This document shows, one piece after another, positions 35,532 to 46,376 of a stretch of 64,000 nt of DNA. Position numbers and translations under genes: made by a program. Source of the stretch: Panax quinquefolius (Eukaryota > Streptophyta > Magnoliopsida > Apiales > Araliaceae); assembly GCA_020205615.1 (NCBI GenBank), contig CM035168.1:5088237-5152236 (forward strand). Reading direction: 5' to 3'. Numbering within the stretch: position 1 is the first letter of the stretch; the number at the start of each line of letters is the position of its first letter. Under the pieces are notes generated by a model. That model made no database searches and was not told where the DNA came from. It was given only the letters and a program-made list of their open reading frames with translations.

Positions 35532-38110
35532 TGTAAGGCCCCAACTTTTAATGAATAAAAAAATAATTTCTCTAAATATTATTTTTGAATAATAAGGTGT
35601 TGATTTGATATAATGTTGTCGTTATGGGTAAAATGAGCAAATTTTGCAAAGTAAGCAAGTGGTCATAAAATATTCGTTTTGTCGGGGAATATTCATTTTG
35701 GTCGAGAGATATTCTTTTTGTCGGGAATATCCGTATTTACGGCAATGCGAATCATTAGTGGACCACATAATCGGGATAACCGCTTGGATATAAAAGCGTG
35801 AAATAACCTTTTATAAAAATAACTACCAAACTTTTTACCGTTAAAACTGTTAAAATACTCGGTGATAAAGTACATGCGATGTCTGCGTGGTTTGCATGAA
35901 TGCAAGCACCAGATTACACAAGATATCTCTGATTATTGATTCTTACGTAAGAAGTCACTCAATAATTGATACAATAAAATTGCATAGTCTTTCATATTAT
36001 TGAAGCAATAATTGCTACAATGATAATTAAATAGTATTTTACATTATTGATTCAGCACAATAGCTTATATTATTGAAATGATATTATTAGATAGCATTAT
36101 TGATAATGTCTAGAAAGTTCTGTCAAGAAAAGGGATTAGGTCATATAATTGCACGCCAGTAAGGAGAAATCCTTATCGGAAAGCCCACTCTTTCCTGGGA
36201 ACGATCTGGTTATCAGTGTTGTGAATCTATAATATTAATTACAAATAATTATTGAAAAATTGTAAATAATTGATGAATATGTTAAGTAAAGATTTCTTTA
36301 AATCTTAATGTAAATGGAGTAACTTTAGAATGAGACATTTGTCAAAAGTTGTTATTTTTTTATATAAAACCATAATTATCTTCTCCGATAATATATTTAT
36401 ATATTATTATAATATTACATTATAATAGTATAATTTGATAATATAATAGTATAATTTTTATAATTTAAATGGTAATATTATTATAATAAATTTATGGTAT
36501 AAGAATAAAATAAGGAGGAAGAGAGCAAATTGAATTTGGATTTCTTTTTAATAATTATTAAATGTTTAAAACATGTGGAATAAAGTGGGAGTTCGCATTT
36601 TGGTTTAGAACTCTTGGTTTTCAAAAGGAATGTGTTGCGCCTTTTTCAAAAATTATGCACGTATGTAACATTTATCAATCCTGGTGTGCTGACATTTCCA
36701 TATAAATAGGTTGCTTAGTTAAATAATGAAACTCACACCAGAATCAGAAAATTCTCTCTCTATAATATTGAGCGTATTTCTTGTGAGTATAAAGATACTT
36801 TGGGTGTAACTTTTTTTGCATAATTTTCTCAGAGTAATATCTGATATTTCAGTCAAATCCAGTTTCTATTAAGGTAAATGATATTATTTTTTTCGTAAAG
36901 GTGGTTATTCTCTTTCAATACTCGTAAATGATATTATTTCCTATCATATTCATAAGGGATATCATTTTCTTTCATACTCCATATTACGTAAGCGATATTA
37001 TTTCATCTCGTATTCCTAAATTTAAACTTACTATGGTAAATATTGCTTCTATAATTCTTGAAATGATTAGAAATTGCGCATCATCTAATATCATTTCACT
37101 TTAATATTGGTCTGAACATTCTTATTAAATTTGAAACTTTTCATGTCTGGGTACTGTTTATGGTCATTGTTCATACGGTATTGTTCATACATACGGTACT
37201 ATTCACGGGTATTGTTCACGAGTACTATTCACAAAAAAAATTCTTCTTCTTTGTCCAAGTTATTTTTTGTGCCCCTTATTCTTGAAATTGAATCCATGTT
37301 ATGGTCTTACTTGATTCATTCTTATTATCATTATCATAATTCTCAGACTTAAATTATATTGAAAGTTATCTTTGGCCCGTAGTGCAAAGATGAACTTTTG
37401 ATTGATGAATATCTTTGGCCTGTAGTGCAAAGATGAACTGTTGATTGATATCTTTGGCCCGTAGTGCAAAGATGAACAGGTGTTTGGCATGATCATGACC
37501 ACTGGTGATACAAACGATTATCTTTGGCCCGTAGTGCATAGATAATTCGTTAATTGGAAATAATTATTGATTGATGTTACAGGGATAAAATATTAATGAT
37601 GGACTTTTAAATCATGGAAGATAATAGACATCATGCTCTACTTGACTCTTCTAATGGATTGTTATTTCTGCTGCAGTTGTTGATCTAAAACTTGTTGTCT
37701 ATTATATTCTATCAGATTTTTCCCTGTTGAGAACTAAGGATAATTTATTCTGCATTACCTTAGTCATAATATTCTTTACTGAGCTAGTTGAGCTCATACT
37801 TTTCCTTTTTGTTTCATTTTTTTCTCAGGAGGCGAGAATATAGTCGGGACTAGTCGGGGTGTGGAGTGATGATTCAAGGCGGTTTTTATAGCAGTCCTCA
37901 CTATTTTGTAAAACAGTGTATCAATAATTGTAATGAGGACTTTTTTTGAGTTTGGATATTGTCTATAAGACAATATTTGTATTTCAACTCACAGCATATG
38001 TGTTGTCGTATTTTGCACGATAATTGTAATAATGAAGTTTGTAGTTATTTTTTGTACCATGTATTGGCGACTCAAAATGGGTTGTGTGGACCTATTTTGG
38101 GGGCGTCATA
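35532..38110 (+). repeat. 5' LTR of element C (2579 bp)
   Basis: It starts TGTAAGGCCCCAACTTTTAA and ends GGGGGCGTCATA, where the final CA has decayed to TA. The TATA box is at 36701-36709, a TTCTTACGTAAGAA palindrome at 35940-35953, ATTGTTCA/ACTATTCAC repeats at about 37150-37235 and four hairpin units at about 37368-37540. Confidence 0.88.
36701..36709 (+). promoter_or_regulatory. TATA box of the element C 5' LTR
   Basis: TATAAATAG followed by a TTCTCTCTCTATAATATT leader. It is the likely promoter for the genomic RNA of this element. Confidence 0.6.
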
Positions 38111-38112
38111 AT

Positions 38113-38124
38113 TGGTATAAGAGC
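38113..38124 (+). other. Primer binding site of element C
   Basis: TGGTATAAGAGC, one change (C to A) from the initiator tRNA-Met PBS. Confidence 0.8.
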
Positions 38125-38299
38125 TTAGGGATATGAACTCTGGTGGAGATCTGGGATTAGAACTAGGAGGGGAGAGATGAGTAAATCATTTATTAGTGTG
38201 TCCTACCTAAGCTTATTTATTTCGTCAGTCAAAATATAGGGATATTATGTGGCATGTCAATTTATTTAATTAACCCTTGTTTTATGGCAGTATTTGAGA

Positions 38300-38531
38300 A
38301 TGACATCTAAATTTTTTGAGATGAGCAATGGAGCATATAAGACCGTTGAGACACCAGTAATCAATAACCAGTATAATGTGCATCAGGAAGGCAATAATCC
38401 TTCTGTAAACAACAACACCAACCAAATGATGAATGATGGAATGTTTAGGAGCTTTCTACAATTCATGCAAAACTAGATGAGAGAGACTCCTATTCAAAAT
38501 GCAGGTGGAAACGATGGTAACTCACGGCTTG
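38300..38531 (+). pseudogene. gag: gag of element C, N-terminal piece
   Basis: The ATG at 38300 starts a frame that matches gag of A and D (NQMMNDGMFRSFLQFMQN against EQMMNGGMFRSFLQFMQN). A TAG follows at about 38474. Element S interrupts it after GCTTG (38527-38531), which is duplicated at 50770. N-terminal gag has no recognised enzymatic motif. Confidence 0.82.
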
Positions 38532-40144
38532 TGAAATTTAAATAGATACACTTAGAAGGGGGGGTTGAATAAGTGTAGGCACAAACTATGTCCAACTTTT
38601 ATTTCTAATGCAGCAAGCTGGATTACCAAATCAGAATATTATTTAGTTGACCAAGTTTTACTGATGCATGTAGCTGAATGTAAATTTAATGTAGAATCAC
38701 AGAAAGCAATCACACCAACACCGGAATTTTTACGTGGTTCAACTATTACCCTCTAGAATAGTAGTCTAGTCCACGTCCAATACCAACTAGTATTGGAGAC
38801 TCACTTTTATTAAACTTCTTCAATTACAATACAAGTTCCAATAAGATGAACACCTTTGTTCCCTGTGCACCTATGCACACTTAAGCACCTATGCTTCCTT
38901 TGAACTTGACTGTAATTAGTTATCAATTCAAGACAATTTTATATGTAATATTGACTAAGATAGGAAATGAAAGATACACACTAGAGGTCTAATGATCAAG
39001 CAATATATTACTCACCAACTCAAGGCTCTAGTATGAAGTGATATGCAAAATGGATATTACCAGAATATTTTTGAAGCAACAACCTCGTTCTTAATGCAAT
39101 CGATGAAAACCAATTTCTTAACTTGTATGCTATATTCTTTTGTGTATGTTTTTCGTGTCTGTATTTGTTAATGAGCTCAGTTTATATAGACGACTCCCAA
39201 ATATTTCCGTTGCTAACATTTTGCATGAATCTTGATGTCCTTCGTGAATCATGATATACTTAATTTATTTTTCCATCACAGAGATTCTGAGATATCATGC
39301 TATTAGTAACTTTCGGCTAAATGATTTCTATTTACAGATTTTCACGGTCCAATTTCTAAAAAACTGGAAGTCAACTTCTAGGATTACCATAAATACTTGC
39401 TGGCATGTTTCCATATTACTAAGCATACATTGGACCGTTAGAATTGACCAATTGGATTTCTCAAATCATGACCCATGATCTCTGCAGAATCTGTTGATAC
39501 ACGCACTTGACACGTTACCTTAATTAATTTCCTAGAATTAAGATGCTTAATTTATGAGCATGTTGTGTACAGCGTGTTTTAAGAGTAATATCTATAATGT
39601 CATGATATATGCTTACCTTTTATATCATTGATCGGTGTCCACAAATCTTGGATCAGTGATTAATCCCAACTAGATTTCTAGAACTATGAAGCAAGATTAT
39701 GGGGCATAATTACTGCTATTCAATCAACTTGTTTCTTTAGATAGTTCGCATGATTTAAGATATGTCAAGCTGGTATGATATTTTCTAAAAATCGATAGCT
39801 TATTCCAGATTACCAAAAGTATCAAGATTTGATTTCTTATGATATGGTAAGAGATGCCGACTCGTGTATATTAGTGCTCGTGAATTAGCAGGTGGCATTA
39901 AGCATGAGAATGCTATTATGTAATGCACATGTCCTAGAGCCTTATTTTGGAAATCAATAAATGCTAAGATCTTACATATACTCCTAGGACTCAAATTGGC
40001 TTTTCTTTCTCCAAGGATGTCTTGGCTTTGTGATTTCTTCCTTGACGTTTTCTGAAGTTCCATATCTTTCCCTGAAATAATATAGCATTGATTAGAGAAA
40101 TAATCGAGTCATCATCAAAACATGGAGTGTGACATAAGTTAACA
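38532..40144 (-). repeat. 3' LTR of element S (1613 bp)
   Basis: On the minus strand it begins TGTTAACTTATGTCACACTC at 40144 and ends AAATTTCA at 38532. It matches the LTR at 49155-50769 almost base for base. A TATATAAA box lies at 39181-39188 (minus). Short ORFs inside it recur in the other LTR and have no family resemblance. Confidence 0.93.
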
Positions 40145-40470
40145 TTCTCCCCCTTTTTAATGATGACAACACAATAAATATAGCTCCCCCTAAGACTATG
40201 CACCACTTCAGGAGAGTTATAGCTCCCCCTTAGTTCATGCATACCATGTACTGCATATGTGCAGTATTTTGATCAACCCTACAAGTATTGGTTAGGCCTC
40301 AACATGTTAAGTAGAATCATAGAACTGTAGTAATGAAAAGCATCCATCATTCATCAAATAACAAGTTTAAACCAATAGTCTTAACAACACAAAAATTTTT
40401 AAACCATAGACTTAATCAAAAAAAAATTGTCTTTGGGGGCAAGGGGTTAAAACCAGAAGTCTTCTCCCCC
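40145..40470 (-). other. PPT and multiple PPT-like motifs of element S
   Basis: On the minus strand the PPT (AAAAAGGGGGAGAA, 40158-40145) touches the 3' LTR. Further copies upstream read TTAGGGGGAGCT (about 40193-40182), AAGGGGGAGCT (about 40231-40221) and AAAGGGGGAGAAG (about 40473-40461). Several PPT copies in front of the true PPT are a described hallmark of Sireviruses. Confidence 0.8.
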
Positions 40471-40522
40471 TTTGGCATCCATCAAAAAGGAGGGCCGGGA
40501 ATGCCAAAAAGGGAAAGTATAG

Positions 40523-42364
40523 CTAAGCATCATCCTCCTCAAGGTTGACATGATTGACCTCGCGAGCTGTGAAGTAGGGGCGGTGAAGTCGGCGGTGCAT
40601 GATTTCTTTCAGGGACATGGTATTGGCAAATCTGGGGGGTCGAGCAATGAAGGTAGGAGGAGGTAATGGCAGATCCAGAAAATCACCTTGATATTCAGCC
40701 ATCCAATTACATTGGGGCCACTCGGGTATACGTGCTTGGACTTGGTCCGCTTGCAGTTCCTCACTCAGGGCATTCATGCATCGCTTGGTAAACCGACCCA
40801 GAGTTCCAACTTGGTTGCTGATGAACTTGAGTTCCGTGCTCAGCTGACAGGCATTGCGATTCATCTTGCGTTGGAGGGCTTCAACCATTGCCCTGGTGTG
40901 AAGCTCGAAACCAGCTTGGAGGTCAATAAATTCATCTTCGACATTTCAAAACATGTTTTGGAGATCATCACAACGAATGGGCAGTTTTCCTTTTTCAAGA
41001 ATGGAGAGACGGAGTTGGATGTCTTTGACATCAGAACTGATTTGAGCTTGATTGTCTGCTATGGTGTGAAAAAGAGTCAAAATCTCAGGGGTAGGGGTCA
41101 AGGAGGTAGGAGGCATGGTTTTAGGTGTATCGGGAACCAGACGAATGAATTTTCCTTTAAGCAAAGTGAGATGAGCCCCTTTGAGATAATTTGAGTCATT
41201 GGAATCAGTCAAGTGGATACACCCCTCATCATCGAGTGGAATTTGGAAATGGGTGAAGAGTTTGGTAAGGAAACAATTGTAGGGCAGACATTTTTTGGAG
41301 TGTTTAACGTAATGGATCATGTATTTTAGCATCATGAGGGAGAAGTTAAAAGGCTGGCCAGTCATTATTAACGCCACGAGGGCTAAGTCTTGATATGTGA
41401 AGTCTGCTCCACCGCCTAGACGGGGAAGGAGATTGTAGCGTAACAGTTTGTGAAAGACGGTGGCCAGGGGAGACACTTCCGTGGTTTTGGGAAGGGTGAC
41501 AGAGGAGACAGTTGGATTATCTAGAACAATTCGAAGCTGGACTAGGGGAGAAAGAGGAGTAGAGATAGGTCCTTTGAGAGTGAAGGGGCAGTCACCCGTG
41601 TATGGTATTGACAGAATGCTACCTAAGTTCATAGCTATAAAAAACAGAGATTTCCCTTTCACAAAGGAGGTGTAGCAATCACCATTGTTCTCAAGATTTG
41701 TATAAAACTGCTGGACTAATTTTGGATAAGCGACCGAAGGAAGAGTGCTTAAAGAAGACATACCACATGACTCAAAAAGACGGTGCAGAGGTGAGTTTTG
41801 ATAGTAAAACATGTCTATTGATTTTTTATAGAAAAAAGTTTTGTGATATATGGATGACTTAAACCGAAGTTCAAAGTTGTGACCTCTAAAGAAATTGTCA
41901 GGAACATCATACATTGAGACAGGAAGAGGGTTTACCGTCAGAGGAGGAGAGCTAAGAGATGAGTCCTTGATTACTCGTCGTTTAGTGACCGTGGAGGTCC
42001 CAATCGGTGGAGGAGAGGGTAGACTAGCCTCAAATTCAGCCGGAGAGGAGTCACCGGAGATGGTTTGGACCGATGGCTGCTTCCTTTTCAGGCGTCGAGA
42101 AGTAGTGGGATGAAGAGGTTGTGACGGTAGAGATATCTCGTCATCTGATTCATTATGTATTTGTCTGGTTCTTCGTGTTTTCATCTTTTTGGTTGGGGTT
42201 AGAGAGACGGGAAAGAATGTGATGAAGTTTGATATGTGCAGACGACGAAGAGAGGGATAGCTTGAATTGGTAAAGTAGAGTTTATCTTTTAAAGGCCGTG
42301 TGTTACCGAGATTTGGGAAGACGTGATGTCGTGTTTTGGGAATGAAGATTTTGGGCAGATTCAT
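40523..42364 (-). pseudogene. Extra ORF between pol and 3' LTR of element S (Sirevirus env-like position), one in-frame stop
   Basis: The frame is open from 42364, with a better-looking start at 42184 (KKMKTRRTRQ), to a TGA at 40948-40946. It continues in the same frame to a stop at 40523; the whole frame spans 614 codons. Seen: a basic, Ser/Pro/Thr-rich N terminus, a globular middle with FYTNLENNG, FVKGKSLFFIAMNLGSIL and LLRYNLLPRLGGGADFTYQD, and a helical charged C terminus (about residues 430-560, likely coiled coil). No signal peptide and no convincing membrane segment is visible. The middle resembles plant transposon-associated proteins (the putative plant transposon protein family, PF20167 type); this is from memory of the pattern and needs a profile search. 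Position after pol matches the env-like ORF of Sireviruses. Function unknown. Confidence 0.7.
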
Positions 42365-42420
42365 TATGGCCTATAGATACGTCGTGACTGTCTACTTTTC
42401 TTAACTCATGCAGATTGTGT

Positions 42421-43872
42421 TTATATCAGACACATCCCAAGTTCTCTTCTTAATGTATAGAACCGGTCTTCTCCTAAAGGTTTTGTAAAGAAATCTGCTA
42501 ATTGGTGTTCAGTGGGAATGAATATCAACCTTATTAAACCTTTGGACACATTATCTCTAAGAAAATGGTGACGTACTTCTATGTGTTTTGTGCGAGAATG
42601 TAGTACTGGATTTTTTGAGATGTCTATGGTGCTAGTATTATCACAGTATATGGGCACACTTTCACATGTAATATCAAAGTCGCACAATGTTTGATGCATC
42701 CACAAGATTTGGGAACAACAACTTCCTGCATAGTCAGCATCTGAATAGCCCATTAGGTCAAAATTATCGCATTTTGGGTAGAACAATCCTAAATTTGTCG
42801 TACCACTCAAATATTTAAAAATTCGTTTAACGGCCTGTAAGTGGGATTCTTTGGGTTTAGCCTAAAACCGAGCACATAGACACACACTGTACATTATATC
42901 AGGTCTAGAGGCAGTTAAGTAAAGTAGGGATCCAATCATACCTTTGTATTTTGTTACCTCTACGTCCGTACCTTTTTCATCTGCTGTGAGTTTTATTGAT
43001 GTACTCATTGGTGTGGACTTTGTGTTTGAATTGTCAAAATTGAATCTCTTTAGTAACTCTTTTGTATACTTGGTTTGATGAATAAATATCCCTTCGTGAT
43101 TTTGCTTAATTTGAAGGCCCAGAAAGTAGTTAAGTTCTCCCATCAGACTCATGTCAAACTCCTTGTGCATGCATTTAGAAAACCACTCACACAGGAAATT
43201 ATTAGTAGCACCAAATATTATATCATCTACATATATTTGCACAATAATAATATCTTTATTTTGACGTTGAATGAACAGAGTGGAGTCGATTTTACCTCGT
43301 ATGAATCCATTTGATAGGAGATACTTACTTAATCTTTCGTACCAAGCCCTTGGGGCTTGTTTGAGTCTATAGAGTGCCTTTTTGAGTTTGTATACGTAAT
43401 GCAGGAACTTGTCATGCTCAAATCCAGGTGGTTGTTTTACATACACTTCTTCATTTATGTATCCGTCGAGGAAGGTACTTTTGACGTCCATTTGGTGTAG
43501 CTTGAACTTTCTAAAACAGGCAAATGCTAGTAGTATACGAATAAACTCCAAGCGAGCTACTGGAGAAAATGTTTCTTCATAGTCTATTCCTTCTTGTTGA
43601 TTGTATCCTTGAGCAACTAGTCTCGCTTTGTTTCTCGTAATTGTTTCGTATTCGTCAAGCTTGTTTTTGAAGACCCATTTAGTTTCGATAATGGACACAT
43701 CTTTTGGAGCAGGCATTAATTCCCATACTTGACATCTTTCAAATTGTTGTAGTTCCTCCTGCATAGCTAGAAGCCAGCTCTCATCCATTATGGCCTCTTT
43801 GGCGTTCTTTGGTTCTATTTGGGATAGAAATGTTGAGAAAGCACACATATTTTGTGCTTTTCTTCTCGTCAT
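42421..43872 (-). pseudogene. pol: pol of element S: RT and RNase H (one stop, internal deletion)
   Basis: Copia RT motifs in order: [60 protein letters not shown] and the catalytic [11 protein letters not shown] (near 43220). A TAG at 42864-42862 follows CLCARF and the same frame resumes. RNase H begins GYSDADYAGS near 42740 but then jumps to CCSQILWMHQTLCDFD; roughly 40 residues usual in copia elements are missing there, including the stretch with the Glu active-site residue. YCDNTSTIDISKNPVLHSRT and LADFFTKPL follow. With this deletion RNase H should be inactive. Confidence 0.88.
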
Positions 43873-44025
43873 AACTTTGTCATTTATGTTTCCAATAATG
43901 TTCTCAGGAGGATGGTTTTTGATATATCTTGCTGACTTTGGAAGTTGAATATCATGTATGACTTCTTCAGTAGATTCAGAGTTGTGGTCTTGTTGTTCAT
44001 CTATTTCAGCTGGCTGGATATGCTC

Positions 44026-45510
44026 TTAATTTTCATATTCAGCTTGCTGGATAGAGTCTAGGTCCTGCTGTTCTTCTATTTCATCTTGCTGGATTGACTC
44101 CATGAGCTTGCTGCTTTGCTTTATCTGGTAGGCTAGATTTGCAGCAGTTTCTAAATCTCCTGCATCTTCTTCGTTTTCTTTTGGAATATCATGGTTAGAT
44201 TCGTTAAATTTGACATGTATAGATTCTTCGATACACATCTTTTGGACATTATAAATCCGATATGCTCTACTATTTTGTGAATAGCCTATGAATATTCCTG
44301 CATATGATCTAGCATCGAATTTACCTAGATTTCCATTTGTATTAAGAATAAAACATTTAGATCCAAACACTTTGAAATAACTTATGTTAGGAAGCCGATT
44401 GTTTAATAATTCATATGGTGTTTTTAGAATAATAGGACGGATCAGTACTCTATTTAGCACATAACATGTTGTGTTTACAGCCTCAGCCCAAAATTTCTTA
44501 GGGAGTTTACTTTCTTGAATTAGAGTTCTAGCTGTTTCTTGTAACGTTCGATTCTTTATTTCAACCACTCCATTTTGCCGTGGAGTTCTAGGTGCTAAAA
44601 ATTCATGAGAGATTCCTTTTTGATTACAGAATGTAATGAAATCATTTTGAAATTCGGTACCATGATCACTTCTAATTCTTATAAGATTAAGGCTATATTT
44701 GGTCTCCAAATTTTTAATCAGTTTTTCAAATTCTTTAAACACCTTATCTTTTGTTCTAAGGAATAGTACCCATGTATATCTAGAAAAATCATCGACAATT
44801 ACAAAAGCATAGAATTTTCCGTTTAGACTAGCATGCCTTTCAGGTCCAAATAAATCGAGGTGAAGCAATTGTAAGGGAGAAGAAGTTGATACCATGTTTT
44901 TGACTATGAATGACGTTCTTACTTGTTTTCCAAGTTGACAAGGTTCGCATATTTCTTTCTTTTCGAAATTCATTTTGGGTAGTCCTCTTACTAAGTTCTT
45001 TGATGACAACTTCTTAATTAGATCCATATGAACATGTCCCATCCTTCTATGCCATAGATTCGCTTCATCTTGAATGGTTGCAAGACATAATTCATCTTCC
45101 TGTTTCTCAAAATCAAGGGTATATATATTCCCTTCCCTTTGGGCAACTAGAGCAGTATTGTTAGTACCATATGAAATTGTACATTTATCTTTTTCAAATT
45201 TTACTTGATGACCATTATCCATTAATTAACTAACACTGATAAGATTGAATTCTAGACCATTAACACGATGAACATTATTAATGTTGACCTTACCGTTATC
45301 GATTTTACCTTTCCCAATTATTTCGCATGACCGATTGTCACCGAATGTAACAGTTCCATGTTTCTTTTTGACATTTAGTTCCACGAACTTAGATTGGTCT
45401 CCCGTCATATGACGTGAACATCCGCTATCAAGGATCCACTTTCGAGAAGATACTTTGGCTTTAAGGCAAACCTGTATGAGAGAAATACAATTTATATTTT
45501 TGGTACTCAT
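44026..45510 (-). pseudogene. pol: pol of element S: protease and integrase (broken by stops)
   Basis: The protease active site WILDSGCSRHMTGDQS lies near 45440-45395. A TAA at 45228-45226 separates it from integrase in the same frame. The integrase zinc region LWHRRMGHVHMD to CEPCQLGK is at about 45070-44930. The catalytic core shows LHLDLFGP, RSDHGTEFQND and PRQNGVVEIKNRTL, that is D, D and E in place, with Ile after the Glu where Arg is usual. A second TAA at 44028-44026 separates it from RT. Gene order protease, integrase, RT is diagnostic of Ty1/copia. Confidence 0.88.
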
Positions 45511-46376
45511 ATCTTTTTGGGTCCACTTGTGTTAGTTGACTTTAAATCACTTTTCTTAATCCATATGGTTTTACTTAAATTTTTCTTTCTTGAGCAGTTT
45601 ATCTCTAGGTGTCCTTTAATGCCACGATTTTTAAAGACGTAAAAGGTGTGCGATAATTCACTTTGAATGATGATTTAGATTTTAGCATTTCAACTTCTTT
45701 CCTACGAGTTGGCTTGTAACCTAAGCCCTGTTTCTCATAACTAGGTCTTTGTTTTCCTAGCATAACATTTAAGTTTTCTTCCCCATGAACAAATTTAGCT
45801 AGAGAGGTTTTTAAAGATTCTATTTCCTTTTGTAGGTCATTAGTTGGAGGAGTTTTATTACTAGCTTCATCATAAAATGCATCAATGCACACATCTCTCA
45901 TCTCTATCTCCTTTTTTAATTTCTCAACTTCATTATTTAGATGTTTAACCTTGTTGAACAATATTTTATTGAAGTTTTCTAAATAATCATTCTTTGCTGA
46001 TAAGATCTTTTCCTCATTCGTGTGTGTAGATTTTTCAAGATCTTTCTTTTCATCTATGAGTGTCTCCACTTCGCTCATTAGTGTGTTTACTAGATCTTTT
46101 AAGTGCATGTTTTTTTCTTTAAATTTTTCATTTTCTTGTTTCAAAGTAATACTATCAGAAAGAGATACCTCACTAGATTCACCTTCTATTCCCATGAAGC
46201 ATATTTGCGCTAGTTCATCGTTTGCATCTATTTCCACTTCAGATTCTTCATCGTCACTCTATGTTAGAAATGCTTTGTGATTTTTTTAACTCCTTGTTGC
46301 CTTGCTTTCTTTTGTTCTTGAGTTGGAAACAATCCTTTTTGAAATGACCTGGTCGTCCACACTCGAAACACGTTTC
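45511..46376 (-). pseudogene. gag: gag of element S, C-terminal part: two zinc knuckles and coiled coil
   Basis: It resumes just after the solo LTR with a complete CCHC knuckle, CFECGRPGHFKKDC (about 46369-46328). A stop and frameshift near 46262 lead to the open frame 46237-45605, a long Glu/Lys/Leu-rich coiled coil (for example LNNEVEKLKKEIEMRD). A second, degenerate knuckle (NRGIKGHLEINC) lies near 45630-45595; its first Cys residues are lost. Two knuckles and a long coiled coil are typical of Sirevirus gag. Confidence 0.8.

Noticed and set aside
38565..39478. Short ORFs inside the S LTR (38565-38756, 39251-39478, 39800-40063), repeated at 49187-50688
   Set aside because: They recur only because the LTR is duplicated. 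No domain is visible and LTRs normally lack genes.
40130..40480. Possible CRISPR or regulatory repeat array made of CTCCCCC motifs
   Set aside because: The motifs are PPT copies of a retrotransposon in plant DNA; spacing and context do not fit a CRISPR array.
40688..42113. Plus-strand ORFs at 40688-41194, 41460-41675 and 41895-42113
   Set aside because: They lie opposite the long minus-strand ORF of element S and share no family motif; they are antisense shadows.
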